A stretch of DNA of 64,000 nt from Candidatus Sodalis pierantonius str. SOPE (GTDB lineage Bacteria; Pseudomonadota; Gammaproteobacteria; Enterobacterales; Enterobacteriaceae). Each line of letters opens with the position of its first letter. Position 1 is the stretch's first letter. Position numbers and translations under genes: made by a program. The notes beneath the pieces were generated by a model. That model did no database searches. It was not told the origin of the DNA and saw nothing but the letters and a program-made list of their open reading frames with translations. Below, piece by piece: positions 9,409 through 19,392 of the stretch. The DNA is taken from assembly GCF_000517405.1 (NCBI RefSeq), contig NZ_CP006568.1, positions 2,108,001 to 2,172,000 on the forward strand, in the 5' to 3' direction.

Positions 9409-10116
9409 AGAATCAGGAAGGACGGTAAAGAGGGTTTGCGGTTGCCAGCAGCCGGCCGCCAGCGATAAAGGTAGTAATTGCGTAAGCATAGCCAGAAAAT
9501 CGCCGCGCGCAATATTATGCGCCCCGAACGATGCGGTATGCGAGTTCAATACTTGGCAGTCTACCATTTTTCCGCCCTGATGCATAAAATAACGGCAAAA
9601 ACACCCCAGCGCCAATTTTGATGCGTTCGGCCGTCGGCTAAACATCGACTCGCCGAAAAACAGCGCCCCCTGCGCTACACCATACAGGCCGCCGGCCAGC
9701 GTCTCATCGTCCCACACCTCGATCGAGTGGGCGTGGCCGAGCTGATGCAGATGATTATAGGCGATTTCGACTTCGCTACCGATCCAGCTTCCCTCCGCGC
9801 CGCGTTCTGCGCAGGCGGAGACCACCTCGGCGAACGCCTGATTCAACGTGACGCACCAGCGGCAGCGGCGAACAAAGCGGCTAAAACTGCGGCTTTGATG
9901 GAACGCATGGGGAAACAGCACCGCGCGCAGATCCGGCGACCACCACAAAATGGCGTCGCCAGGGGAATACCAAGGGAAAATCCCCTGCCGATAGGCCGCC
10001 AGCAGCCGCTGTGGCGACAAATCGCCGCCGAAGGCCAGCAGACCGTTGGGCTCGCTAAGCGCCGTCTGCGGCGGTGGAAAATGCACAGAATCGGGTGAAA
10101 GACGGTAAAGTCGCAT
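9394..10116 (-). CDS. aat: Leucyl/phenylalanyl-tRNA-protein transferase
   Basis: Adds Leu or Phe to the N-terminus of proteins that begin with Lys or Arg, making them N-degrons for ClpS/ClpAP, which are encoded nearby. The product is 240 residues. It has the family motifs PNGLLAFGGDLSPQRLLAAY, GIFPWYSPGDAILWWSPD, LGHAHSIEVW, GGLYGVAQGALFFGESMFSR and DCQVLNSHTASFGA. The ATG at 10116 aligns with the E. coli start; an upstream in-frame ATG would add 11 unsupported residues. It starts 7 bp after cydC ends and is probably in the same transcript. Confidence 0.95.
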   Translation of the reverse strand: MRLYRLSPDSVHFPPPQTALSEPNGLLAFGGDLSPQRLLAAYRQGIFPWYSPGDAILWWSPDLRAVLFPHAFHQSRSFSRFVRRCRWCVTLNQAFAEVVSACAERGAEGSWIGSEVEIAYNHLHQLGHAHSIEVWDDETLAGGLYGVAQGALFFGESMFSRRPNASKLALGCFCRYFMHQGGKMVDCQVLNSHTASFGAHNIARGDFLAMLTQLLPLSLAAGCWQPQTLFTVLPDSESRR

Positions 10117-10123
10117 GCTGCCG

Positions 10124-11923
10124 TTAATTACTCCAATCCGTCTGAACACAATCGGCGGGGCGAGACCGACGGGCGTCGGCTATCCTCCGTCGAGTCTCTC
10201 TCTCTAGCGGCCGGTGATAGTGATAATAGAGTCCGCGCTGCGCCATCAGCGCCTGATGGCTACCTTGTTCAATCAGGTTACCGCGATCCATAATACAAAT
10301 ACGGTCTAAGCGTTCCAATCCCCGCAGCCGATGGGTGACGATGATAACCGTCCGCCCCTGGCCGAGTGTGGTCAACAATTGCAGTATCTGCTGCTCGGTG
10401 ACGGCATCCAGCCCCTCGGTAGGCTCGTCAAGCAGCCATAGCGGCGCGGCGTGCAGCAGCGCGCGGGCGATGCCCATGCGGCGTTGTTCGCCGCCGGAGA
10501 GCGCGCGGCCGCCCTCGCCAAGCCAAGCGTTAAATCCCTCGCCCACCAGTAGCTTCTCCAGGCCGACCTGCCGCAGGACCGCGCACAGTTGTTCATCGTC
10601 GACGTCCTGCGCCGCCAGGCGAAGATTATCGCGCAATGTCGCGCTGAAAATATGCACGCGCTGCGGCACCACGGCGGTCATCTCGCGTAGCGCGCTTTCG
10701 CTCCACTCCCGCAGCGGCACGCCGTTGAGCGCGATATCGCCCTCCTCGGGATCCCAGGCGCGGGTCAATAATTGCAGCAAAGTGGATTTCCCGCTACCGG
10801 TATGGCCGAGGAGGGCGATATGCTCGCCGGCGGCAACCGTCAGCGACAGCTCATCGATGGTGGGCGCCGCCTGCCCTGGATAGCGAAACCGCACCCGGCT
10901 GGCGCTGAGGGCGACGCTCGCGGCCGGCGCAGGGCCGGCGGTGGGGAAAACCACTTCTGGCGACTGATTGATAACCACGTTAAGGCGCGCGGCGGAGGCC
11001 ATCACCTGCCCCAGATGTTGAAACGCGCCGGCCACCGGACCCAGCGCTTCAAAGGCCGCGAGCGTGGCGAAGGCGAACAGCGCAATGAGAGGATCGGACG
11101 ATCCATCGCCGCCCACGCCGCCGGCAGCGAGCCATAGCACCAACGTTAACGTCAAACCGGTCAGCAGTAGCAGCAAACTTTGCGCGCCGGCGCCCAGGCC
11201 GCTCTGGCGGCGCTGATGCCCTTGCCAGCGTTGCTCGGTGGCATCCAATTGTTTGCGGTAGCGCTCGGCGGCGCCGTAGAGCATGAGTTCGGCGTTGCCG
11301 GAAAGCCAGGCATTCAGCCGCAGGCGGTATTCGGCGCGTAACGCGGTCAGCGCTTCGCCCACCGGCTTGCCGGCGCGGTAAAACAGCGGCGGGAACAGCG
11401 CCAGAATCACCAGCATTACCGTGCCGAGCGCCAGTCCCGATCGCGGGTCCAGCAGACATAGGCCGGCCGTCACCGCAAGCGTTACCACCAGCGCCCCCGC
11501 CAGCGGAGAGATCACCCGCAGATAAAGATGATCGAGCGTATCCACATCCGCCACCAGCCGATTAAGCAGTTCCGCCTGACGGAAGCGGGCAATCGCACCG
11601 GGAGAAAGGGGAAGAATACGGCTGAAGGTATAAAGCCGTAGATGCTGTAGCACGCGGAAGGTGGCGTCGTGGCTGACCACCCTCTCCGCCCAGCGGCCGG
11701 CGGTGCGGGTAATCGCCGCGCCCCGCACGCCGGCGGCGGGCAGCATGTAGTTGAAGCTGTAGAGGCCGGCGGCGCCCGCCGTCGCCGCGCCGGCGAGGAA
11801 CCAGCCGGAGAGGGTCAGCAGACCAATGCTGGCCAGCAACGTGACGATAGCGAGCGCAACGCCAAGGGCAAGTTGGCCGCCATGGCGGCGATAGAGGGTC
11901 AAATAGGGCAGTAAGGCGCGCAT
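10124..11923 (-). CDS. cydC: Heterodimeric ABC transporter CydDC, subunit CydC
   Basis: CydDC is an inner-membrane ABC exporter of glutathione and cysteine needed for assembly of cytochrome bd oxidase. The product has a six-helix ABC membrane domain, then an ATPase domain with Walker A GHTGSGKST, the signature LSGGEQRR and Walker B LWLLDEPTEGLD. It is 599 residues, against 573 in E. coli; the extra length is an Arg-rich C-terminal tail after YYHYHRPLE. A GA dinucleotide run near 10196-10207 lies at the start of this tail and could have moved the stop codon. The core looks whole. The ATG at 11923 follows AGGAG and sits 2 bp after cydD. Confidence 0.93.
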   Translation of the reverse strand: MRALLPYLTLYRRHGGQLALGVALAIVTLLASIGLLTLSGWFLAGAATAGAAGLYSFNYMLPAAGVRGAAITRTAGRWAERVVSHDATFRVLQHLRLYTFSRILPLSPGAIARFRQAELLNRLVADVDTLDHLYLRVISPLAGALVVTLAVTAGLCLLDPRSGLALGTVMLVILALFPPLFYRAGKPVGEALTALRAEYRLRLNAWLSGNAELMLYGAAERYRKQLDATEQRWQGHQRRQSGLGAGAQSLLLLLTGLTLTLVLWLAAGGVGGDGSSDPLIALFAFATLAAFEALGPVAGAFQHLGQVMASAARLNVVINQSPEVVFPTAGPAPAASVALSASRVRFRYPGQAAPTIDELSLTVAAGEHIALLGHTGSGKSTLLQLLTRAWDPEEGDIALNGVPLREWSESALREMTAVVPQRVHIFSATLRDNLRLAAQDVDDEQLCAVLRQVGLEKLLVGEGFNAWLGEGGRALSGGEQRRMGIARALLHAAPLWLLDEPTEGLDAVTEQQILQLLTTLGQGRTVIIVTHRLRGLERLDRICIMDRGNLIEQGSHQALMAQRGLYYHYHRPLERETRRRIADARRSRPADCVQTDWSN

Positions 11924-11925
11924 GG

Positions 11926-13689
11926 TTACAACTCCTGTGCTCGGGAAGCAATCAAATCGGCCAGCGGCCCGTCGCAGGCGGTCAGGTCGGCATAGCGGCC
12001 CTGTTGTGCGATGATACCGCCGGCCATCACCCACACGGCGTCGTAATCCGCGATGGCCTGTAGCTGATGCGTGACCAGCAGCGTGGTTTGGCGACGCGTG
12101 GCGCTGTCCAGCGTGCGCATAACCAGCCGTTCGCTGTGGACGTCGAGGCTGGCGGTGGGTTCATCCAGCAACAGCAGCCCCGGGGCGCGGATTAACGCGC
12201 GCGCCAGGGCGACACGCTGCGCCTGGCCCACGGACAGAAGACCGGCGTCTTCACCGACGGCGCTGTCCAGGCCGTCCGGCAGCCCCGCAAGGAACTCCGC
12301 CACATAGGCCTCCTCCAGCGCCTGCGCCAGCTGCGAGGCCGTCGCCGCCGGGGCGCCGAGCAGAACATTGTCGCGCAGGGTCGCCGCCGGCAGCGCCGGA
12401 CTCTGACTGACCCAGCTTAACCGTTCACGCCACAGGCGCGGCGATAGTGCACGCAGCTCTAGGCCGTTGACCTGCAGCGAGCCGCGGTAGGGCAAGAACC
12501 CCAGCAGCACGCCGAGCAGGGAGCTCTTGCCCGCGCCGCTGGCGCCAACGATAGCCACACGCTGGCCCGCCACGAGGGAAAAATTCAGCGGCCCGGCGAG
12601 CTCGCTCCCGTCCGGCGCCAGCACCCACAGATCGCGGGCGAGTAAACTGACCGGCCCCGCGGCAGGCGTTTCCTGGCCGGCGCCCTGGCTTGCGTCGTCG
12701 TGTTCCAAAAAGGAAACCAGCGATTCCGCGGCGCCCACCGCCTGGGCTTTAGCGTGATAAAAGGTGCCCAGATCGCGCAACGGTTGGAAAAATTCCGGCG
12801 CCAGGATCAACACCAAAAAGCCGGCGAACAGCGTAACGCCGGTGCCGTAACTGCCGAAATGCAGCTCGCCCAGGTAGGAGAAGCCGAAATAAACCGCCGC
12901 GACGGCGATGGAAATCGAGGCGAAGAATTCCAATATGCCAGACGACAGGAACGCCAGCCGCAAGACTTCCATGGTGCGCTGACGGAAGGCCTCGGTGGCG
13001 CGGCGGATATCCTCCGCTTCCGCCTCGGCGCGAAAAAACAGCCGCAGGGTTTCCAGCCCGCGTAGCCGGTCGAGGAAATACCCCGACAGGCGCGCCAGCG
13101 CCAGAAAGTTGCGCCGGTTGGCGTCAGCGGCGCCCATGCCCACCAACGCTATGAACAGTGGAATCAGCGGCGCGGTCAAAAACAAAATCAGCCCGGCGGC
13201 CCAATTGAGGGGAAATACCACGATGAGGATCATTAACGGTACCAGTACCGATAGCGTCATTTGCGGTAAATAGCGGGCGTAGTAGTCGTGCATATCCTCG
13301 ATTTGTTCCAGCAGCATGCTGCTCCAGCTACCGGCGGGTTTACCGCGAATCCAGGCCGGCCCCAGCCGCTCGAGGCGGTCCAGCACCTGAGCGCGGATTT
13401 GGCGGCGTAGCACGCTGCCGGCGATAAAGCCTACCCGCTCACGAACGTAGTTGACCGCCGCGCGCAGCGCGAATAACGCCGCCAGAACCACAAAGTGGCC
13501 GGTCAGGCTGGCGCGCGGGATATTTTCCATGATCAATGCCTGTAGCAGGGCGGCCAGCGCCCAGGCCTGGGCAACGATAATCAAGGTGCTTAGCAGGCCG
13601 AGCAGCATGGAAAGGCGCAGCCAGCGGTTCACCCGCTGACTTTGCGATCTGAGCCAGCGTACCAGGATGTGTTGTCGATTCTTATTCAT
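11926..13689 (-). CDS. cydD: Heterodimeric ABC transporter CydDC, subunit CydD
   Basis: Partner of CydC. The 587-residue product equals the family length (588 in E. coli). It has an N-terminal membrane domain with several hydrophobic segments (from MLLGLLSTLIIVAQAW), and an ATPase domain with Walker A GASGAGKSS, signature LSVGQAQR and Walker B LLLLDEPTASLD. The signature is the less usual LSVGQ form. cydC follows after 2 bp, which fits translational coupling of the two halves of the exporter. Confidence 0.96.
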   Translation of the reverse strand: MNKNRQHILVRWLRSQSQRVNRWLRLSMLLGLLSTLIIVAQAWALAALLQALIMENIPRASLTGHFVVLAALFALRAAVNYVRERVGFIAGSVLRRQIRAQVLDRLERLGPAWIRGKPAGSWSSMLLEQIEDMHDYYARYLPQMTLSVLVPLMILIVVFPLNWAAGLILFLTAPLIPLFIALVGMGAADANRRNFLALARLSGYFLDRLRGLETLRLFFRAEAEAEDIRRATEAFRQRTMEVLRLAFLSSGILEFFASISIAVAAVYFGFSYLGELHFGSYGTGVTLFAGFLVLILAPEFFQPLRDLGTFYHAKAQAVGAAESLVSFLEHDDASQGAGQETPAAGPVSLLARDLWVLAPDGSELAGPLNFSLVAGQRVAIVGASGAGKSSLLGVLLGFLPYRGSLQVNGLELRALSPRLWRERLSWVSQSPALPAATLRDNVLLGAPAATASQLAQALEEAYVAEFLAGLPDGLDSAVGEDAGLLSVGQAQRVALARALIRAPGLLLLDEPTASLDVHSERLVMRTLDSATRRQTTLLVTHQLQAIADYDAVWVMAGGIIAQQGRYADLTACDGPLADLIASRAQEL

Positions 13690-14058
13690 TGAACGTCAGT
13701 TTCCAGCCGGAGCGGCAAGCGGTTAACATTGGAAATCCCATGCCGGGAAGCGAGACCGGAATGACCTTAAGCTTGCCGGTGCGCCGATATCTTACCCTGT
13801 TGCGCGCGAGGTGAAAATCATTGCCGAGCAATTACCGCGGATGGGGCCTTCAAGCTGCGCCGCGGTCGACGGATGGGGCATTGACCGTTCGGATAATCTT
13901 AACGCGCCACCTAGCGTTCCGCCGGCGCGCGCCAAGCGGCCGTGAAGATGAGCGCCCGGACCCGTTTATTGCGCCTTGGCGCATGCAACGCACAGGAGAG
14001 AGCACGGACGAGGGCGGTCGGGGCCGAGCGTAGGCGTGTTGTTCCGCCCAGGCAGAGA
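13690..14058. other. Non-coding stretch upstream of cydDC
   Basis: Holds the presumed promoter of the cydDC-aat-infA transcript. I see no gene in it and could not fix promoter hexamers. Short GC-rich open frames here match nothing I know. Confidence 0.5.
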
Positions 14059-14084
14059 TAAAGAAAAGGCGGCCGAGGCCGCCC
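14059..14084 (-). terminator. Rho-independent terminator of trxB
   Basis: On the minus strand a 7-bp stem GGCGGCC/GGCCGCC with a 2-nt loop is followed by TTTTCTTT, 60 bp after the trxB stop. Confidence 0.78.
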
Positions 14085-14143
14085 TGCTAGCGAGGCGGCC
14101 ATCGCATGCGCCACTCGCCATGCCGCACTCAGACGTTGCGGCG

Positions 14144-15112
14144 TTAGAGTGAGCCGGCCTGCGCCAGTCCGTCGAGATAACGTTCGGCGTCCAGCGCCGC
14201 CATACAGCCGGTCCCGGCGGAGGTAATCGCCTGGCGGTAGTTATGGTCCATGACGTCGCCGGCCGCGAATACGCCCGGAATCGAGGTGGCGGTCGCGTTG
14301 CCGTTAATCCCGGACTGCACGCGCAAATAACCGTTTTGCAACGCCAGCTGCGAGCCGAAAATGGCGGTATTGGGGCTGTGGCCGATAGCGATAAAGACCC
14401 CGGCGACCGCCAAATCTTCATGAGCAGTGCCGGCCACTTCTTTCAGCCGCACGCCGGTGACGCCCATTTCGTCACCCAACACCTCTTCCAGCGTCCGGTT
14501 GGTATGCAGGACGATATTGCCGTTATTGACTTTATCCATCAGCCGGTCGATGAGGATCTTTTCCGAACGGAAGGTATCGCGGCGGTGGATTAAATGCACC
14601 TCTTCGGCGATATTGGCCAGATACAGGGCTTCCTCCACGGCGGTATTGCCGCCGCCGACCACCGCCACTTTCTGGTTGCGGTAAAAGAAGCCATCGCAGG
14701 TGGCGCAGGCGGACACCCCTTTTCCTTTATACGCTTCCTCGGACGGCAGGCCCAGATAACGCGCGGAGGCGCCGGTGGCGATAATAAGCGCATCGCAGGT
14801 GTATTCGCCGCTGTCGCCGACCAGGCGGAACGGACGGTTGTGCAGATCCACCTGGGTAATGTGGTCGAAAATGATTTCCGTGTTGAATTTTGTGGCGTGG
14901 GCGTACATGCGCTCCATCAGCAGCGGCCCGGTCAACCCTTCGGGGTCGCCCGGCCAGTTTTCCACCTCGGTGGTGGTGGTCAGCTGCCCGCCTTGCTCCA
15001 TACCGGTGATTAAAACCGGATTCAGATTGGCGCGTGCGGTATAGACCGCGGCGGTATAGCCCGCCGGCCCTGAACCCAATATGAGTAATTTACTGTGTTT
15101 CACCGTAGACAT
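14144..15112 (-). CDS. trxB: Thioredoxin reductase
   Basis: Cytoplasmic FAD enzyme that reduces thioredoxin with NADPH. The 322-residue product has the N-terminal FAD site LGSGPAGYTAAVY, the redox pair CATC at residues 136-139, the NADPH site GGGNTAVEEALYLA, the HRRD motif, and the C-terminal FAD motif GVFAAGDVMDH. The length matches E. coli (321). It has its own terminator and is separated from cydD by about 450 bp. Intact. Confidence 0.98.
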   Translation of the reverse strand: MSTVKHSKLLILGSGPAGYTAAVYTARANLNPVLITGMEQGGQLTTTTEVENWPGDPEGLTGPLLMERMYAHATKFNTEIIFDHITQVDLHNRPFRLVGDSGEYTCDALIIATGASARYLGLPSEEAYKGKGVSACATCDGFFYRNQKVAVVGGGNTAVEEALYLANIAEEVHLIHRRDTFRSEKILIDRLMDKVNNGNIVLHTNRTLEEVLGDEMGVTGVRLKEVAGTAHEDLAVAGVFIAIGHSPNTAIFGSQLALQNGYLRVQSGINGNATATSIPGVFAAGDVMDHNYRQAITSAGTGCMAALDAERYLDGLAQAGSL

Positions 15113-15621
15113 GTTTTCCTCGTTGTCATCGCCTCAATAACCAGGGCATTGTAAGAAAATTACCAGAGTTAAAAAAGGATGCAAAAAGTAGTTAACGATT
15201 TTTCCAATTAATCGCGGCTATCAATGCCGCCGGCAGGGCATAATCGGGGAAAAAACCCCGCTAAACCCGCCCCGTGGCGAAGGTTGTCGCTAACAATCAG
15301 TATGTTGTTCTGATTTTTAACGTTTTACTTTGACAATCGGCTGCGCTTTTGCGAAAACATCTAGGCGGGCAAATAAACGGGCCGAGACTGGCCGCCCGTG
15401 CTGGGCAGCACGGTGGGTTTGCGCTGCCGCGCACGTTAAGCCGTTACAGCGCGTCACGCGCTACCTGATGCCGTTTAGTATGTTGACAGATAGGTTCTAA
15501 ATGGTTCCAGAAAAGGTTGACCATAAAAAAAACCGATAATAGGTCTTTAGACAACCCCTGATACAATGAAGTTAGTAAGGGTATGGCAAGTACAGGGAAG
15601 GAATTGAGAGAGACACTAATG
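15113..15621. promoter_or_regulatory. Divergent control region between trxB and lrp
   Basis: A 509-bp gap between two divergent genes. In E. coli, lrp has a long untranslated leader, and the spacing here allows the same. A CGGGG/CCCCG hairpin lies at 15245-15260 and TTGACA hexamers occur at 15330 and 15483, but none has a good -10 partner at standard spacing. No gene is visible. Confidence 0.5.
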
Positions 15622-16116
15622 ATGGTAGACAATAAAAAGCGCCCGGGGAAAGATCTCGATCGTATCGACCGCAATATCCTGAACGAGCTGCAAAAAGACG
15701 GACGGATTTCCAATGTCGAGTTATCGAAGCGGGTCGGGTTATCGCCCACCCCCTGTCTGGAACGCGTGCGGCGCCTGGAGCGCCAGGGTTTCATCCAGGG
15801 CTATACCGCGCTGTTGAACCCGCACTATCTGGATGCGTCGTTACTGGTGTTCGTTGAGATTACGCTCAACCGCGGCGCGCCGGATGTGTTCGAGCAATTC
15901 AACGCCGCGGTGCAGAAGCTGGAAGAAATTCAGGAGTGCCATCTGGTTTCAGGCGATTTCGACTATTTGTTGAAAACGCGTGTGCCGGATATGTCCGCCT
16001 ATCGTAAACTGCTTGGCGAGACGCTACTGCGCCTGCCCGGCGTGAACGACACCCGGACCTATGTGGTCATGGAAGAAGTGAAACAGAGTAATCGTCTGGT
16101 CATAAAGACGCGTTAA
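15622..16116 (+). CDS. lrp: Leucine-responsive regulatory protein
   Basis: Global DNA-binding regulator of amino-acid metabolism, transport and fimbriae. The 164-residue product is almost identical to E. coli Lrp: N-terminal helix-turn-helix (ISNVELSKRVGLSPTPCLERV) and C-terminal RAM domain (residues about 70-150), ending NRLVIKTR. The ATG at 15622 (MVDNKKRPGKD) matches the known start. Further ATGs at 15583 and 15619 are in frame but add residues foreign to Lrp. Such strong conservation beside decaying genes implies selection. Confidence 0.98.
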   Translation: MVDNKKRPGKDLDRIDRNILNELQKDGRISNVELSKRVGLSPTPCLERVRRLERQGFIQGYTALLNPHYLDASLLVFVEITLNRGAPDVFEQFNAAVQKLEEIQECHLVSGDFDYLLKTRVPDMSAYRKLLGETLLRLPGVNDTRTYVVMEEVKQSNRLVIKTR

Positions 16117-16240
16117 GGAGCATTCCAGGTGCAAATACGGTTTGTTTTGGTTACACTCCTGTGAATTCATATAGTCCCAGCGCCGGACAGCATCTCGGCG
16201 CTGTTATTATATCGGTTAACAGGAACCTGGAGAGCCTTTC

Positions 16241-19240
16241 TTGAGCCAGGAATATACAGAAGATAAAGACATCGCCCTCAAAAAACTCAGCAGCGGCCGC
16301 CGGCTACTGGAGGCTGTGCTGGTTGTTGTGGGTATTTTTGCGTTTTATTTGATGGTGGCGTTGGTCAGCTTCAGCGCCTCCGATCCGAGCTGGTCGCAGA
16401 TCGCCTGGCATGGCCCGATACACAATCTGGGCGGCGGGGTAGGGTCGTGGTTTGCCGATACCCTGTTTTTCACCTTCGGCGTGCTGGCCTATGCGCTGCC
16501 GCCTATCATGCTGTTTTTCTGCTGGAGCGCTTTCACCCAGCGCGACAGACGTGACTATGTGGATTTATTCGGCCTGTCGCTGCGGCTTATCGGCAGCCTG
16601 GCGCTGCTGCTCACCTCCTGCGGCCTGGCCGCGCTTAACGTCGACGATCTCTACTATTTCGCCTCCGGCGGCGTTATCGGTAGCCTGCTGAGCAACGCGA
16701 TTCTGCTGTGGTTCAACGGTATCGGCGCCACTCTCGCGCTGCTGTGCGTCTGGGCGTCGGGGCTTACCCTGTTCACCGGCTGGTCGTGGCTTACCATCGC
16801 CGAAAAAATCGGCGCGGTGGTGCTGGGCTGTCTGACTTTTGTCTCCAACCGCAGCCGGCGCGATGATGAAGAGGATGACGGTGGCCGCCGCTCCCGCGCC
16901 GCGCACGATGATGAGGACGATGCGCGCCACCTCGGCGGCGGCGGCGACCCGCTGTTGCGTCCGTACGCGGCGCAGGAAGCAAACCCGGATCCGCTGCTGC
17001 GGCCATCGGCCGCGGAGGACGACGGGCCGCGTCTGGGCGACTGGCAACGGGATCTGGATGCACCCCACACCCCTTATGATTTCACCGTAGAGCAGCAAAA
17101 CAGCGGTGCGCTGGCGGCCAGCGCCGCCGCTGCGGGGCAAAGCGGCGCGCCGCTGACCTTCATGCCGGCTTTTTCCGCCAGCGGCAACGACTACAATCCG
17201 CAGGTAAAACAGGGCATCGGGCCGGAACTGCCGCGCCCGAAACCGGTGCGCATCCCGCCGAGACCGGCGTTCGCCTCCCCGGACGAAGCAGCGGCCTGGG
17301 ATGAGCAGCAACGTCTGGCGGAAGATTTTGCCCAACAGCAGAGGCAGTGCTATCCCGGCGCCGCTCCGGCGAGGCACGACAGTGATCTTGACGACGGCGC
17401 CTCGCCGCTATCGACGGCGCCCGGCAATGACCGCGGCCCTGAGTCAGGGTTTGCGTCGGCGGGCGATGATGATCGCGGCCGTGAAGCGGCTGTTGCGCCG
17501 GCGGCCGGTATGGATCGCCGCCATGAGGCGGGTTTCGCGGCGCCGGACACGCGGTTTACGCCGTCCCGCCACGATGAACGCGGGCAATCCGCCGCTTATC
17601 CGAGCGATGACGATAGCTGGCCGGACGACGATGCTCCCTGGCACGACGATGATGCGCCGCCGCAGGACAACCCCTTCGGCCAGCCCGCGCCGCAGACGCC
17701 GGCCATGGACAGCCTGATTCATCCGTTCCTGATGCGTCAGGAGCAGCCGCGGCAAAAACCGTCCACGCCGCTGCCGACCATGGATCTTCTAACGCCGCCG
17801 CCGCGCGAGGAAGAGCCGGTGGACATGTTCGCACTTGAGCAGACGGCGCGTCTGGTGGAAGCCCGGCTGGCCGATTATCGCGTCAAGGCGGAAGTCGTGG
17901 GCATTTCGCCGGGGCCGGTCATTACCCGTTTCGAGCTGGATCTGGCCCCCGGGGTGAAAGCGGCGCGCATCTCCAATCTGTCGCGCGATCTGGCGCGGTC
18001 GCTGTCGGCGATGGCGGTGCGGGTGGTGGAAGTGATCCCCGGTAAACCCTACGTCGGCCTGGAATTGCCCAACAAACGGCGTCAAACGGTCTATCTGCGC
18101 GAAGTGCTGGATTGCGAGAAATTCCGCGACACCGCCTCGCCGCTGGCGCTGGTGCTCGGTAAAGACATTGGCGGTCAGCCGGTGATTGCCGATCTGGGCA
18201 AAATGCCGCATCTGCTGGTGGCGGGAACCACCGGCTCCGGGAAATCGGTGGGGGTCAATGCTATGATCCTCAGCATCCTGTATAAAGCGACGCCAAAGGA
18301 GGTGCACTTTATCATGATCGACCCGAAAATGCTGGAGCTGTCGGTGTATGAAGGCATCCCCCATTTGCTGACCGAAGTGGTTACCGATATGAAGGACGCC
18401 GCCAACGCGCTGCGCTGGTGCGTGGGCGAAATGGAACGGCGCTATAAGCTGATGTCGGCCCTCGGGGTGCGCAATCTGGCGGGCTACAATGAGCGTATTG
18501 AACAGGCGGACGCCATGGGCAGGTCGGTGCCGGATCCCTTCTGGAAACCGGGCGACGGCATGGCGGAAACGCCGCCGGTGCTGGAGAAGCTGCCCTATAT
18601 CGTGGTGATGGTGGATGAATTCGCCGATCTGATGATGGCGGTCGGCAAGAAAGTGGAAGAGCTGATTGCCCGCCTGGCGCAGAAGGCGCGTGCCGCCGGT
18701 ATTCATCTGGTACTGGCGACGCAGCGGCCGTCGGTGGACGTTATCACCGGTCTTATCAAGGCCAACATCCCGACGCGCATTGCCTTTACCGTTTCAAGCA
18801 AAATCGATTCCCGCACCATTCTCGACCAGACCGGCGCGGAGTCGCTGCTGGGTATGGGGGATATGCTCTACCTGGCCCCCAACTCCTCGCTGCCGGTGCG
18901 CGTCCATGGCGCCTTTGTCCGTGATGAAGAGGTGCATGCGGTGGTCAACGACTGGAAAGCCCGCGGACGGCCGCAATATATCGACAGCATCACCAGCGCC
19001 GGCGATGAGGGCGAGGGCGGCAGCCTGGGCGGCGACGAAGAGCTGGATCCGCTGTTCGACCAGGCGGTGGCTTTCGTTATCGACAAACGCCGGACGTCGA
19101 TTTCCGGCGTGCAGCGCCAGTTCCGCATCGGCTACAACCGCGCCGCGCGCATCGTTGAGCAAATGGAATTGCAGGGCATTGTCAGCTCGCCCGGGCACAA
19201 CGGCAACCGCGAAGTGTTGTCCCCGCCGTCACAGGAGTAG
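16241..19240 (+). CDS. ftsK: DNA translocase FtsK
   Basis: Septal DNA pump that segregates chromosome termini and activates XerCD at dif. The 999-residue product starts at TTG, as in E. coli (MSQEY...), preceded by GGAGAG. It has four to five N-terminal membrane helices (to about residue 190), a linker rich in Asp, Arg, Pro and Ala, and a C-terminal motor with Walker A GTTGSGKS and Walker B IVVMVDEFADLMM, followed by the gamma winged helix (RRTSISGVQRQFRIGYNRAARI). It is about 330 residues shorter than E. coli FtsK, nearly all in the linker, which lacks the long Gln/Pro repeats. The membrane and motor domains are intact. Confidence 0.96.
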   Translation: MSQEYTEDKDIALKKLSSGRRLLEAVLVVVGIFAFYLMVALVSFSASDPSWSQIAWHGPIHNLGGGVGSWFADTLFFTFGVLAYALPPIMLFFCWSAFTQRDRRDYVDLFGLSLRLIGSLALLLTSCGLAALNVDDLYYFASGGVIGSLLSNAILLWFNGIGATLALLCVWASGLTLFTGWSWLTIAEKIGAVVLGCLTFVSNRSRRDDEEDDGGRRSRAAHDDEDDARHLGGGGDPLLRPYAAQEANPDPLLRPSAAEDDGPRLGDWQRDLDAPHTPYDFTVEQQNSGALAASAAAAGQSGAPLTFMPAFSASGNDYNPQVKQGIGPELPRPKPVRIPPRPAFASPDEAAAWDEQQRLAEDFAQQQRQCYPGAAPARHDSDLDDGASPLSTAPGNDRGPESGFASAGDDDRGREAAVAPAAGMDRRHEAGFAAPDTRFTPSRHDERGQSAAYPSDDDSWPDDDAPWHDDDAPPQDNPFGQPAPQTPAMDSLIHPFLMRQEQPRQKPSTPLPTMDLLTPPPREEEPVDMFALEQTARLVEARLADYRVKAEVVGISPGPVITRFELDLAPGVKAARISNLSRDLARSLSAMAVRVVEVIPGKPYVGLELPNKRRQTVYLREVLDCEKFRDTASPLALVLGKDIGGQPVIADLGKMPHLLVAGTTGSGKSVGVNAMILSILYKATPKEVHFIMIDPKMLELSVYEGIPHLLTEVVTDMKDAANALRWCVGEMERRYKLMSALGVRNLAGYNERIEQADAMGRSVPDPFWKPGDGMAETPPVLEKLPYIVVMVDEFADLMMAVGKKVEELIARLAQKARAAGIHLVLATQRPSVDVITGLIKANIPTRIAFTVSSKIDSRTILDQTGAESLLGMGDMLYLAPNSSLPVRVHGAFVRDEEVHAVVNDWKARGRPQYIDSITSAGDEGEGGSLGGDEELDPLFDQAVAFVIDKRRTSISGVQRQFRIGYNRAARIVEQMELQGIVSSPGHNGNREVLSPPSQE

Positions 19241-19392
19241 GTCTCACGCCGGAGCGCGCGTGCAAAGATGCGTAAACCGGGACGTTTCAGAGGATATTCC
19301 TATGGCGTCCCGCCCGTCTTCCGATAAAGTTAACGCTGTCGCCGCGCCTCGAAAGGGAGCGCGCGGGTTCACTCTTTCAAGGAATGCCCATA

